From positions 1 to 38,071 of the forward strand of contig WRGF01000208.1 in NCBI GenBank assembly GCA_009787345.1: a stretch of DNA of 38,071 nucleotides, read 5' to 3'. Below the pieces are notes generated by a model. That model did not search any database. It worked only from the letters and a program-made list of their open reading frames with translations, and was not told the origin of the DNA. Below, in pieces: positions 1 through 8,022 of this stretch. The position numbers and the translations under genes are program-made. Source of the stretch: Turicibacter sp. (GTDB lineage: Bacteria > Bacillota_I > Bacilli_A > MOL361 > Turicibacteraceae). Every line of letters starts with the position of its first letter. The first letter of the stretch is position 1.

Positions 1-250
1 ATAAAAGTTCACGTATAATTTTGCCAAATCGAAAGCGCTTAAGGGAAGTGGATATTTTAGGTAATTAACTCGAAGGAATTTTACTCCTCAGGACTGTAAA
101 AGGGATGACGCATTACAATTCACACCCATTCCACGGACGCTTCCAAAGCTATCAACGCCAAAATCATCATTCAAATTGCCAATCATAAATTAGGGAACGG
201 CTCCATCAAAGCAAGCTGAATTTCTTGAAAAAGCATGGTATTGGAATATA
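1..250. other. Left edge, no recognised gene
   Basis: I see no gene here that I can support. On the plus strand there is an open stretch without a start codon from about 96 to 210, and the minus strand is broken by stops. It may be the decayed end of a gene that was terminated by the hairpin at 251-293, but I recognise no family. Confidence 0.4.
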
Positions 251-293
251 AAATATCCCCACGAAAAACCTTTCATTTTCCGTGGGGATATTT
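251..293. terminator. Hairpin, possible terminator
   Basis: Arms ATATCCCCACG and CGTGGGGATAT, extended by A/T pairs, enclose a short loop and are flanked by A and T runs on both sides, so it could stop transcription in either direction. It lies just beyond the terminator of the cupin gene. Confidence 0.5.
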
Positions 294-310
294 ATATTGA
301 TTTTCAGCAC

Positions 311-356
311 AAAACATGGATTTTCCGACGTGGTTTTCTTCGGAAAATCCATGTTT
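311..356 (-). terminator. Terminator of the cupin gene
   Basis: Arms ACATGGATTTTCCGA and TCGGAAAATCCATGT form a perfect 15-bp stem that begins directly after the cupin stop codon. It ends in TTTT on the minus strand. Confidence 0.65.
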
Positions 357-797
357 TTACACTTCATCAGCTTTGGTTTCATGAATGGTTCCATGGGGAT
401 GATGGGGAGGCGCATAGATGGAATACAGTTTTAATGGTTCATTCCCTACATTGACGATGTTATGCCACGTCCCATGAGGGATAAAAATCCCGGTATCCGG
501 GTAAACCGGCTGGTTGTAAACTAATAAATCGGGAGAATCACCGAAGTGGACGAGCCCGCAGCCAGCTTCCACCATAAAAAACTGATCCACATCCGGATGG
601 GCTTCAAGCCCTACATCATCCCCCGGCTCAATGCTCATCAGCGTCAACTGTAAGTTGTCCCCGCTCCAAAGGGACAAACGGAAATTTTCATTATGTATGG
701 CTGCTTTGTACATGTCTGCAACAAAGGGGCGGCCCCCAAAATCTGTTTCAGCCGCCGTTCGGTACGAACGGCCTTGATTATCAAAATAAATCGGCAT
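357..797 (-). CDS. Single-domain cupin protein
   Basis: Small protein of 146 residues with one cupin barrel, of the type annotated as mannose-6-phosphate-isomerase-like or general cupin. The first cupin motif is seen as GLEAHPDVDQFFMVEAG and the second as IPHGTWHNIVNVGN near residues 107-120. The second motif is close to consensus (P-x-G-x2-H-x3-N). In the first, the usual second histidine of H-x-H is missing, so metal binding may rest on the remaining His, Gln/Glu and the second-motif His. There is no signal peptide, so it acts in the cytoplasm. The substrate cannot be told from sequence. It is monocistronic, with a strong hairpin directly after the stop. Confidence 0.85.
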   Translation of the reverse strand: MPIYFDNQGRSYRTAAETDFGGRPFVADMYKAAIHNENFRLSLWSGDNLQLTLMSIEPGDDVGLEAHPDVDQFFMVEAGCGLVHFGDSPDLLVYNQPVYPDTGIFIPHGTWHNIVNVGNEPLKLYSIYAPPHHPHGTIHETKADEV

Positions 798-865
798 ATG
801 GTAAAACCCCCTTCTCTAATTTAATCATATGAAGGGGGCAACGCCATTATTCAATTTTATTTGCA

Positions 866-1870
866 TTAACCGACAAATATCTGACTTTTATCGCCTGAAA
901 GATAGGCGCTGTACTTATCCATGATGTCCATCATCTCGGAACGGGTTTTCACCTGTGTCACCAGGCGTTTGACATGGGTTGCCCCTTTGATGCCTTTTAG
1001 GTACCACGCCATATGGGAACGCATTTCAAGCATGGCAACTTTTTCGTTTTTCAGGTTTATCAAACGGTCCATGTGGTCGATTGCCAAAGCAATTTTTTCC
1101 TCTGGCGACGGAAGGTCAACCAATTCGCCGTTTTCAAGGTACTTGATGATCTGATCCATCACCCACGGATTCCCCATGGCTGCACGGCCGATCATGAGGC
1201 CGTCCACACCGGAGAATTCAAGCATTTCCTTAGCAAACTGTGGCGTTGATATGTCGCCGTTTCCAATCACAGGAATCGTCTTTACAGCATCCTTCACCGA
1301 CTTGATAATGTTCCAATCCGCTTTTCCTTCGTACATCTGGGCACGGGTACGCCCATGGACAGCCACCGCACTGGCACCCGCCTGCTCGATTTTAAGGGCA
1401 TTTTCCACCGCATAAATATGCTTGCTATCCCACCCGGTCCGCATTTTCACGGTCACGGGTTTTTTGACGCTGTCCACCACGCTGGCGACAATGTCATAAA
1501 TTTTATCTGGCTCCAAAAGCAGCCTGGATCCCGCTTCGTTCTTGGTCACTTTTGGCACGGGGCAGCCCATGTTGATGTCAATGATATCGCAATCACAATT
1601 TTCATCGATGTATTTGGCCGCCTTCACAAAAGTTTCCTTATCCCCGCCAAAAACCTGCATCGCAAGGGGACGTTCCGATGGGTCGACATATAACATGTCT
1701 AACGTTTTCTCATTTTTATGGACGACCGCCTTGTCGCTGACCATCTCGGCATAAATCAACCCAGTCCCCATCTCTTTCACCAGCGTCCGAAACGCCGCAT
1801 TGCACACCCCCGCCATCGGCGCCAGGCACAGGGGATTATCTATTTCTATCTCACGGATTTTAAAGCTCAT
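866..1870 (-). CDS. dusB: tRNA-dihydrouridine synthase
   Basis: FMN-dependent enzyme that reduces uridine to dihydrouridine in the D loop of tRNA. The 334 residues match the usual length. Visible marks are the N-terminal APMAGVCNAAFR, the catalytic cysteine in NMGCPVPKV (Cys103), VKMRTGWD and the phosphate-binding stretch IGNGDI followed by GLMIGRAAMGNPW. The start is supported by GGGAGTG six bases upstream. It lies last in the folP-folB-folK group, 62 bases after folK, the position held by yacF/dusB in Bacillus. No clear terminator follows it. Confidence 0.96.
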   Translation of the reverse strand: MSFKIREIEIDNPLCLAPMAGVCNAAFRTLVKEMGTGLIYAEMVSDKAVVHKNEKTLDMLYVDPSERPLAMQVFGGDKETFVKAAKYIDENCDCDIIDINMGCPVPKVTKNEAGSRLLLEPDKIYDIVASVVDSVKKPVTVKMRTGWDSKHIYAVENALKIEQAGASAVAVHGRTRAQMYEGKADWNIIKSVKDAVKTIPVIGNGDISTPQFAKEMLEFSGVDGLMIGRAAMGNPWVMDQIIKYLENGELVDLPSPEEKIALAIDHMDRLINLKNEKVAMLEMRSHMAWYLKGIKGATHVKRLVTQVKTRSEMMDIMDKYSAYLSGDKSQIFVG

Positions 1871-1932
1871 CAGTCACACTCCCATTTCTATTTGGTACAG
1901 GCCAGCTTCACTGCCCTATGCTAAAACAATAC

Positions 1933-2406
1933 TTACTTGGAAATCTTCCTTAACAGGGACACATCAAACTCATGGGCCCAATCCGCTAGGATTTTCCCTT
2001 GGACCTTTACCTTCGGGGCAATATCCGCCAAGGGGATGACGACGAAATCCCGCTGGGTAAGGTAAGGATGGGGCACTTTCAAGTCAGGGGCATCGATGGA
2101 TTCAGACCCATACAAGAGAATGTCGATGTCCATCGTCCTCGGACCCCATTTCTGGTCCCGGACCCGGTCGAGGGCGTGCTCAATTTGCTGGCATAGTTGC
2201 AAAAGTTCCTCAGGTTCCAAGTCCGTCTGTACCTCAACCGCCAGGTTCAAATAAGGTTCCTGGTCCGTTACGCCCCATGGCTTCGTTTCATAAAGGGGGG
2301 ACTGGTTGGTAATTTCCATGTTAGAGCCAAGCAGGGAGAGGGCCTCAGTTAAATAAGCCCTCCGATCCCCAAGGTTCGAACCTAGTCCAAGATATGCCTT
2401 AACCAT
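1933..2406 (-). CDS. folK: 6-hydroxymethyl-7,8-dihydropterin pyrophosphokinase
   Basis: Transfers pyrophosphate from ATP to 6-hydroxymethyl-7,8-dihydropterin, the step that supplies folP. The protein has 157 residues and shows the family marks: GLGSNLGDR at the N-terminus, YETKPWG, and WGPRTMDIDILLYG, which contains the R-x4-D-x-D magnesium and ATP site. Its start codon lies eight bases inside the end of folB, indicating translational coupling. Cytoplasmic. Confidence 0.96.
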   Translation of the reverse strand: MVKAYLGLGSNLGDRRAYLTEALSLLGSNMEITNQSPLYETKPWGVTDQEPYLNLAVEVQTDLEPEELLQLCQQIEHALDRVRDQKWGPRTMDIDILLYGSESIDAPDLKVPHPYLTQRDFVVIPLADIAPKVKVQGKILADWAHEFDVSLLRKISK

Positions 2407-2767
2407 GTCGCTTCACCTTCGCCTCAACAGCCGCCGTCCCGTTGAAATTTTGGATAGGAGGCGCCAGTTTGACTACCTTTACTTTAACTGAATCCACTTT
2501 TTCAAATGCATTTAAAATTTGGGTGCCAATGGAATAAGCCAGGGTTTCAATCAATTGCCGGTGTTCACCTAGCATAATGCCTTGCACCACGTCGTAAACC
2601 AAGGCGTAATTTATGGTTTTAACCAAATCGTCACAGGCTCCCGCTTCCTCCACAGCTGAGGTTTTCAGCGTCACCGCCACCTTGAATTTTTGGTCAAATT
2701 CATGTTCGTGGGGGCAAACCCCATGCCTTGCGGAAAAAATCATGTCATTTAAAAAAATCTTGCCCAT
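2399..2767 (-). CDS. folB: Dihydroneopterin aldolase
   Basis: Cleaves 7,8-dihydroneopterin to 6-hydroxymethyl-7,8-dihydropterin and glycolaldehyde. The 122 residues match the compact tunnelling-fold aldolase; GVCPHEHEFDQKFKV near the N-terminus and the conserved lysine in VVKLAPP near the C-terminus are typical. Its ATG shares one base with the folP stop (TAATG), so the two are translated together. The order folP-folB-folK matches Bacillus. Confidence 0.96.
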   Translation of the reverse strand: MGKIFLNDMIFSARHGVCPHEHEFDQKFKVAVTLKTSAVEEAGACDDLVKTINYALVYDVVQGIMLGEHRQLIETLAYSIGTQILNAFEKVDSVKVKVVKLAPPIQNFNGTAAVEAKVKRHG

Positions 2768-3567
2768 TAGCTCCCATCCTTCCTAAGTTGGCTTAACACA
2801 GTTGCCACCCGGGCATTTTCCAGCACATCATGGACTCGGATAATGTCAATTCCCAGACCGTGGGCATAGGCTGTCACCGCCATCGTTCCTTCTAAACGGT
2901 TCGCTACATCAAGGCCGCCGAGCAACTGGCCAATGGTTCCTTTTTTGCTCACTCCCAGCAAGATGGGATAGCCCATATCCTGAAGTTCATGGAGCCTCCT
3001 TAAGAGTTCTACGTTACCTTCGTGGGTCTTAGCAAAACCAATCCCCGGGTCAAGGTAAATATTATCTTTGCTGACTCCGGCGGCCAGGACTAAATCAATG
3101 CTTTCCTGTAATTCTGCTCTTACCTCAGCCATAATGTCCTGATATTCAGTCAGATTTCCCTGATTGACTGTATTAACGGAACGATTATGCATGAGGATTA
3201 CCTTCGCACCGGACTCTGCCATCACTTTCGGCATCAATGGGTCAAACTTTGCGCCCCCGATGTCATTGATAATGCTCGCCCCTGCCAAGACAGCCTGCCT
3301 TGCTACCTCTGCTTTATATGTATCAATGGATAGAGGAACAACCACCTCACAGGCAAGCCTTTTAATCACAGGAATGACCCTCGAAATTTCATCGTCCTCA
3401 GAAACTAGCTTGGCACCCGGACGGGTCGACTCCCCGCCGATATCAAGTATGGTGGCACCCTGTGAAACCATCAGCTTCGCCTGTTTAGCAACAGCTTCCA
3501 GCCCTTGCAGCTTCCCGCCATCTGAAAAGCTGTCAGGCGTTATATTTAAAATACCCATAATTTCCAT
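2767..3567 (-). CDS. folP: Dihydropteroate synthase
   Basis: Joins 6-hydroxymethyl-dihydropterin pyrophosphate to 4-aminobenzoate to make dihydropteroate; this is the sulfonamide target. I start it at the ATG at 3567, five bases after a strong AGGAGGTG, giving 266 residues that begin MEIMGILNITPDSFSDGG; an upstream in-frame start at 3594 lacks a ribosome site. Other marks are DIGGESTRPGA, the SIDT motif, INDIGGA, DPGIGFAKT and the C-terminal RVHDV. It is the first gene of the folate group. The pab genes that precede it in Bacillus are absent. Confidence 0.96.
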   Translation of the reverse strand: MEIMGILNITPDSFSDGGKLQGLEAVAKQAKLMVSQGATILDIGGESTRPGAKLVSEDDEISRVIPVIKRLACEVVVPLSIDTYKAEVARQAVLAGASIINDIGGAKFDPLMPKVMAESGAKVILMHNRSVNTVNQGNLTEYQDIMAEVRAELQESIDLVLAAGVSKDNIYLDPGIGFAKTHEGNVELLRRLHELQDMGYPILLGVSKKGTIGQLLGGLDVANRLEGTMAVTAYAHGLGIDIIRVHDVLENARVATVLSQLRKDGS

Positions 3568-3844
3568 GGGGCACCTCCTAAAAAGACTAACCAACTACAA
3601 ATTTATCTTCTCTATTTTACCACATAATCCTCTACAGGGCACCTCTAATAACTCCAATTCACCCGAATTTGCGGTCTTTTTCCGCCCATCCTAATAGCCA
3701 CCAAAGGAGGATACCTTCCTACGGAAGGGCGGGGACCCTGCCAGTAAAAATGCCATGAAGCTCCACTTCACAACATTTTCACTTCCTCGGTTGGACGAAA
3801 AAATCCTCGCAAATGCGAGTAAAGCGAGTTAATAGAGGTACCCT
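3568..3844. other. Intergenic region upstream of folP
   Basis: No gene is visible. The stretch between the rubrerythrin terminator and folP must hold the folP promoter on the minus strand, but I see no -35/-10 pair good enough to name. Confidence 0.4.
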
Positions 3845-3869
3845 AAAAAACACGGGACTTGCCCCGCGA
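3845..3869 (-). terminator. Likely rubrerythrin terminator
   Basis: On the minus strand a CGGGGC...GTCCCG hairpin is followed by GTGTTTTTTA, about 45 bases after the rubrerythrin stop. A weaker hairpin lies between it and the gene at about 3880-3902. Confidence 0.5.
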
Positions 3870-3913
3870 AAAAAGGAAACAGCCCCCGATTCGGTTGCTG
3901 TCCCCATCCTATA

Positions 3914-4543
3914 TTAGTGGTTTTTTGCGTTTTCCTTGATTTTTTTAAGGGTGCTTGCCGGAAGGTCCACCTCTTGGAAATGGCCCTTTGGATGCTCGCA
4001 GACCACGCAAATGGTCGGTGCAGCCACGCCATAATGGATATGCCCGCAAATCTCGCATTCCCATGCAACGGGTTGGGACTTCTTGAAATAGGTCTTGTCC
4101 TCAAGTTGCCGAAGCACTTCTGCAAATTTACGTTTATGCTCGCTTTCGATGTCCCCAATCATCCTGAAATGGTCGGCAATCTTAGGGAAACCTTCTTCAT
4201 CGGCAACTTTGGCAAACGCGGGATAAACCTCATCATGCTCATGATCCTCGGCTTTAACAGCCGCCCGCAAGTTCTCTATGGTGTTCTCATGGTAAAAATC
4301 AACTGGGTAATCTGCATGGATTTCAATCTGTTCCCCATTGAACTCCTTGATGAGATGGTTATAAAATACCTTCCCATGGACCTGTTCCTGGTCCGAGGTT
4401 TTCTCAAACAGTTGCTGGATGAGCGGATACCCCTCTTTTTTTGCTTCCTCGGCATAGAGCGTGTAACGAGTTCTCGCCTGCGCCTCCGATGCAAATGCCT
4501 TCATTAAGTTCGTGTGCGTCTCTGTCCCTTTTAATTTTTTCAT
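3914..4543 (-). CDS. Rubrerythrin
   Basis: Non-haem diiron protein that reduces hydrogen peroxide in anaerobic and microaerobic bacteria. The N-terminal ferritin-like four-helix domain (about residues 5-145) shows ASEAQARTRY, EQVHG, EDHEHDE and IESEHKRKF, which carry the Glu/His iron ligands. The C-terminal rubredoxin-like domain binds one iron through CEIC (residues 163-166) and CVVC (179-182). I start at the ATG at 4543, seven bases after GGAGGT; an in-frame GTG 15 bases upstream lies within the ribosome site itself. Total 209 residues. Its presence suggests a life with exposure to low oxygen. It stands alone between terminators. Confidence 0.94.
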   Translation of the reverse strand: MKKLKGTETHTNLMKAFASEAQARTRYTLYAEEAKKEGYPLIQQLFEKTSDQEQVHGKVFYNHLIKEFNGEQIEIHADYPVDFYHENTIENLRAAVKAEDHEHDEVYPAFAKVADEEGFPKIADHFRMIGDIESEHKRKFAEVLRQLEDKTYFKKSQPVAWECEICGHIHYGVAAPTICVVCEHPKGHFQEVDLPASTLKKIKENAKNH

Positions 4544-4656
4544 TTTCCCTACCTCCACCTACAGTGCTTTGTAAGGATAGTTTGGTTCGATGGCAGGGGG
4601 TTTATACACCGCTTCGGAAATTTGCTAAAAACTTACATCCCTTGCTAGGACGTGGC

Positions 4657-5610
4657 TTATGCGCTAGCCGACTTCGCTCCGATTTTCAATAGCTCCTTGA
4701 TGATGATGAACTGGTCTTTTAGGTCCTCGTCAAGCCAGATGGTTTCTTCGTGATGGTAAATCAAGGTTCGTTTGTGCTCCTCTAAACGAGCATGGAAAGC
4801 CTCTAGGTTGCGCGTCCGCAAGTAAGACTTGATGGTGAACGTCAACGGGACAAGCTGTGGATAATGCTCGTAGCAAAGGGAAACCAGTTCCAGGGTAGAC
4901 ATGTTGGCAGTGGTGTAACTGAACGGGTCCTCGAGGAGCGTCTTGTAATACACGGAAATTTCCTGGGCTAAAAGGCTCGCCTCATGGTTGACCTTCCAAT
5001 GGGAGATTTCATTGGAATTTACTTTATGGGCTTTTAGGGTCTGATTCAGGGCAGACACGTCGCAAAAATGGGAAGCCTCCACCGACTTGGCCAAAACCCA
5101 GTTATAAACACTCAGCTGCTGGGCTGCCGTCACTTTATCAAGCTTCGCTAAGAGGGCAGCCATCCGGTGCCGCAAATAACAATGCATGTCAGGGGACAGC
5201 TCCTCACGGTACAGGTGCAGATAAAGCTTGAGCCTCAAGTGCAGGGGCAGGTTATCCATAACTGGTGTCAGGTAAAAGCTCCCTTTGTCCCGGTAATGCT
5301 TGAGCAGCTTATTGTCAATGAACGCGTCGGTGTTTTCAGACAACTTGGCTTCGGCGATAATGTCCTCGATGTATTTGATAAAATAAGCCTCCATCGTCTT
5401 TAACCGGTACTGGACCAGTGACAGGTACCACTCGGGCAACCCGCATTTGATGCTATAACACAGGTAAAGGTGCTTCATGGCATTGTAGAAACTTTCTTCT
5501 TTTTCCGGATTGAAGTCCCGTTTGATGGTATAAAGGTCGTCCACACTCGGGCGGCTTTCATAACGCTGGGCAAATTTGCGGACCTTGTAAGGTATTTTGT
5601 GATAATCCAT
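4657..5610 (-). CDS. Unrecognised helical protein
   Basis: Protein of 317 residues that I do not recognise. It appears almost fully alpha-helical, with no signal peptide or membrane segment, and is rich in Leu, Tyr, His and Lys. The spacing of aromatic and Leu residues is reminiscent of TPR-like helical repeats, but no clean repeat can be aligned by eye. The start at 5610 (MDYHKIPYKVRKFAQRY) follows AAGGGGGGAG by four to six bases. An upstream in-frame extension of 55 residues to 5775 has no ribosome site and a different composition, so I leave it out. It has no operon partner; the tiny-peptide genes lie divergently upstream. Confidence 0.7.
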   Translation of the reverse strand: MDYHKIPYKVRKFAQRYESRPSVDDLYTIKRDFNPEKEESFYNAMKHLYLCYSIKCGLPEWYLSLVQYRLKTMEAYFIKYIEDIIAEAKLSENTDAFIDNKLLKHYRDKGSFYLTPVMDNLPLHLRLKLYLHLYREELSPDMHCYLRHRMAALLAKLDKVTAAQQLSVYNWVLAKSVEASHFCDVSALNQTLKAHKVNSNEISHWKVNHEASLLAQEISVYYKTLLEDPFSYTTANMSTLELVSLCYEHYPQLVPLTFTIKSYLRTRNLEAFHARLEEHKRTLIYHHEETIWLDEDLKDQFIIIKELLKIGAKSASA

Positions 5611-5892
5611 GTTGCTCCCCCCTTTTAATACAGTATATGGGCCGATTTCGGCATTCATAACTAGGAAGCCCTTTATTTCAACCAACCTTTTCAGCATATT
5701 CCGCCAAAAAATCTGGGCATTGAAAAAATTATCCCCCAAATACTCACATCTTGTCGGCAGATTCATAAAATACACTAGGTAGTCAAGCTACCGATTGCTT
5801 AAAAAACTTGAACTTGCGGACCTTCACTTGCTGTGGTGGACAAGGAAGACCCGCTCGCAACAACTATCATCAGATGATCGAGGTGAATCGAA

Positions 5893-5964
5893 ATGTCAGG
5901 AAATTGCTGTCAAATTCTAGTATTCTTCATCTTATTGGCTGTTATCTGCTCTTGCTTAGGCTAA
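5893..5964 (+). CDS. Tiny Cys-rich membrane peptide 1
   Basis: Open frame of 23 residues starting MSGNCCQILVFFILL and ending AVICSCLG. It has GAGGTGA six bases before the ATG. A short polar Gly/Asn/Cys head precedes one hydrophobic segment with the pattern (I/V)LV-FFILLA. This layout is that of the tiny single-span YjcZ-type proteins of spore-forming Bacilli, whose core is FALIVVLFILLIIVG. It is the first of three tandem paralogues, which strongly supports that it is translated. The added Cys pairs (CC before, C-x-C after the span) are not in the classical YjcZ core. Role unknown; spore association is inferred from the family only. Confidence 0.72.
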   Translation: MSGNCCQILVFFILLAVICSCLG

Positions 5965-6034
5965 GCTTAAGATGCCTATAAGATAATTTCGACCACCATT
6001 AGCAACTATTCGAAAACAGAAGAGGTGACGGACT

Positions 6035-6121
6035 ATGTGTGGTGGAAATTCCGGCGGTTTAAACTGCTGTACAATCCTTGTTTTCTTCATCCTTCTTGCA
6101 TTAATCTGTACGTGCATGTAA
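6035..6121 (+). CDS. Tiny Cys-rich membrane peptide 2
   Basis: Open frame of 28 residues, beginning MCGGNSGGLNCC and continuing TILVFFILLALICTCM. GAGGTGA lies six bases before the ATG, the same spacing as in peptide 1. The Gly-rich head (GGNSGGLN) is longer and closest to the Gly/Tyr-rich head of YjcZ-like proteins. The CC...ILVFFILLA.IC core is shared by all three copies, and differences are mostly conservative or silent, as expected for selected coding sequence. Confidence 0.75.
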   Translation: MCGGNSGGLNCCTILVFFILLALICTCM

Positions 6122-6160
6122 GGTGACCAAAAATCCTAAATCAATGTGAGGTGTGGACCC

Positions 6161-6235
6161 ATGTTCCAAGGAAACTGCTGCTTTATCCTAGTACTTTTCA
6201 TCTTGTTAGCTATCATCTGCAACGGATGCTTCTAA
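6161..6235 (+). CDS. Tiny Cys-rich membrane peptide 3
   Basis: Open frame of 24 residues, beginning MFQGNCCFILVLFILL and ending AIICNGCF. GTGAGGTG lies about eight bases upstream. It shares GNCC.ILV and the hydrophobic core with peptide 1 and ends with Cys-Asn-Gly-Cys. It is the last of the three and is followed by a terminator, so the three probably form one short transcript. Confidence 0.74.
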   Translation: MFQGNCCFILVLFILLAIICNGCF

Positions 6236-6247
6236 TAAGTTGATTAA

Positions 6248-6286
6248 AAAAACCTGACCAGTGAACCGCTGGCCAGGTTTTTTTTG
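6248..6286 (+). terminator. Terminator of the tiny-peptide genes
   Basis: CCTGACCAG and CTGGCCAGG pair (one mismatch) around a seven-base loop and are followed by eight Ts. It begins 13 bases after the third tiny gene. Confidence 0.85.
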
Positions 6287-6314
6287 TGCTATTTTGGCTT
6301 CGATGCCAGGAACG

Positions 6315-7868
6315 TCACAATAGGATTTTCTTGGGATTTAGGCAAATCACCTGTAAAATCGGGAACGCAGCTGAAATAAAAATGGTTAACAATGAAGTCC
6401 CCGTGAAAATAAGAAACGTTTGCCCATCTAAAGAAGCATCATACATCTCAAATTATTCTTCAACAGGGGTTTCCCCTGGAACAAAGAGGTTCATCCGGCT
6501 TCCTGCTATGCCCCTATCAGCATTATGGTACTCCATTCGGCTCCCTCTTTCCATCATGGCGTTTCAAACATTTCCAACGAAAGCCTATCCGCCAGTTGAT
6601 TGCAGGCAAACAAAGAACACACAATCCCTAAGCACGCTACCATCAACACTTCACCGACCACTTGGCAAATGACTTTCCATTTCTTTTCCCCAAGAGCCAT
6701 GTAAATCCCCCAACTCTGCCTTCCTATCCCGCAAAAATAAGGCAATCATCAATGAAAGCGTAAGAAAAATTCCACCTAAAGCCAACCAAAAAATATAATT
6801 GGCAATGTCTTCTGGCGGTTCCATCGCAGAAAGGATGGAGAGGTAATTTTACCGAAAATCAGTCACTCCCCAAAAAGCGGGCAGTAAGTAAGTTGCGGCT
6901 TGTGCAAAATCATCTAAATAGCGGGGGTGATGGACGATAAAAACTGGGGTATGCTGAGTTGCTTCCCAGTGATATTCCGCCCATTCTTCATGAAGCAGGC
7001 CTTGCAATCTTTGATTTTCGCTTTGCCTTTTGGGATGAAGGGCTTGCAACGTTTCTACTTCAGCCTGTAAAATCTGTTGCCCAACAGATAATGGGATATG
7101 AATCATATTCTGCAACTGGTCAAACTCCCTCACTTTTGATGAAAACTCCCAGACTTCCAATCCATTCATGAATTCATAATCCTGTCCCACTTGAGGTTCC
7201 ACAATGCCAATCACGGTAAACTCCAGAACTTCATGATGTGCATAAAAAGCAGCATTCTCTTTTTCACGGACAAAGTCCCTTATCCCCTCTTGATGCATTT
7301 GAACCGTATCTTGGATAATCGACTCTAAGATGATGGTATCCCCAATGGAAATCGAATTTAAATGGGCTAATTTAGAAGAAATCATAGCAACCTTCGCGCC
7401 ATTTTCTATTTCCTCCTCCGTAAATGTCCGTCCCGCTCCCAAAAAAGCAATTCCCATTGCCAGCTCCAATACCTTGGGATTTTGGATGGCCCTAACGTTG
7501 AAGCCCTCCATTTCCCCGTCGATATACCTCCCTGCTCGGGGCGTTTCCCCGCCAAAATCCCTCATTCCGAAGGATAAACGGTCGCGGTCCCAATAAGAAA
7601 CCCCATAAATCAAGTTGCGGCTAAAAAACCTCTTTTGGAATCGTAAATCGATTCCCTCCGTTTTCCAAAAAATTCGCCGCTAAATCAAAGTACAACGTTG
7701 AAACAGACTGAACCTGTTGTATGACACTTCGCTTCGCTGCTAAGATAGCCCGTTGGACCGAACTTGTACCCGATAACACGACTGCCAACATAAAAACCAA
7801 CCCAAATAACAAAATACTTTTCCTTTTTGCCTTCGTATGGACAACAATGACCTCTGAAAAAAATTCAT
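6315..7868 (-). pseudogene. Decayed FtsX-like ABC permease
   Basis: A broken paralogue of the permease encoded just upstream at 8023-9669. The original start is probably the ATG at 7868 after GGGGAGGGAAGGGAA; its reading MNFFQRSLLSIRR resembles the N-terminus of the permease at 24009-25556. The frame then shifts in an A-rich run near 7825, shifts again in a T run near 7622, meets a stop at 6849-6851 where the intact copy has TDF-TQNYQNILSA, shifts by an extra G before the LALGEKK motif near 6703, shifts once more near 6556 and has a further stop near 6460. The end LNPKKILL matches the intact LNPKKILM. At least six lesions make a functional product very unlikely. Confidence 0.85.
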
Positions 7869-8022
7869 TTCCCTTCCCTCCCCAATGGTAATAAATCATT
7901 TGTTATATAGCCCAAGTAAAGCACGTCAGTAAACGAAAATTCCGCCTTCTAACGTGCTAAATTTTTTTATCCATTGTACTCGGAACTATTGTTATTTCAG
8001 TATTTTACGGTATAAAATGGAT

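Noticed and set aside
96-210. Open plus-strand stretch at the left edge as the end of a gene
   Set aside because: It has no start, is only about 35 codons and matches nothing I recognise.
5611-5775. N-terminal extension of the unknown helical protein
   Set aside because: No ribosome site at the upstream ATG, and a strong one directly before the ATG at 5610.
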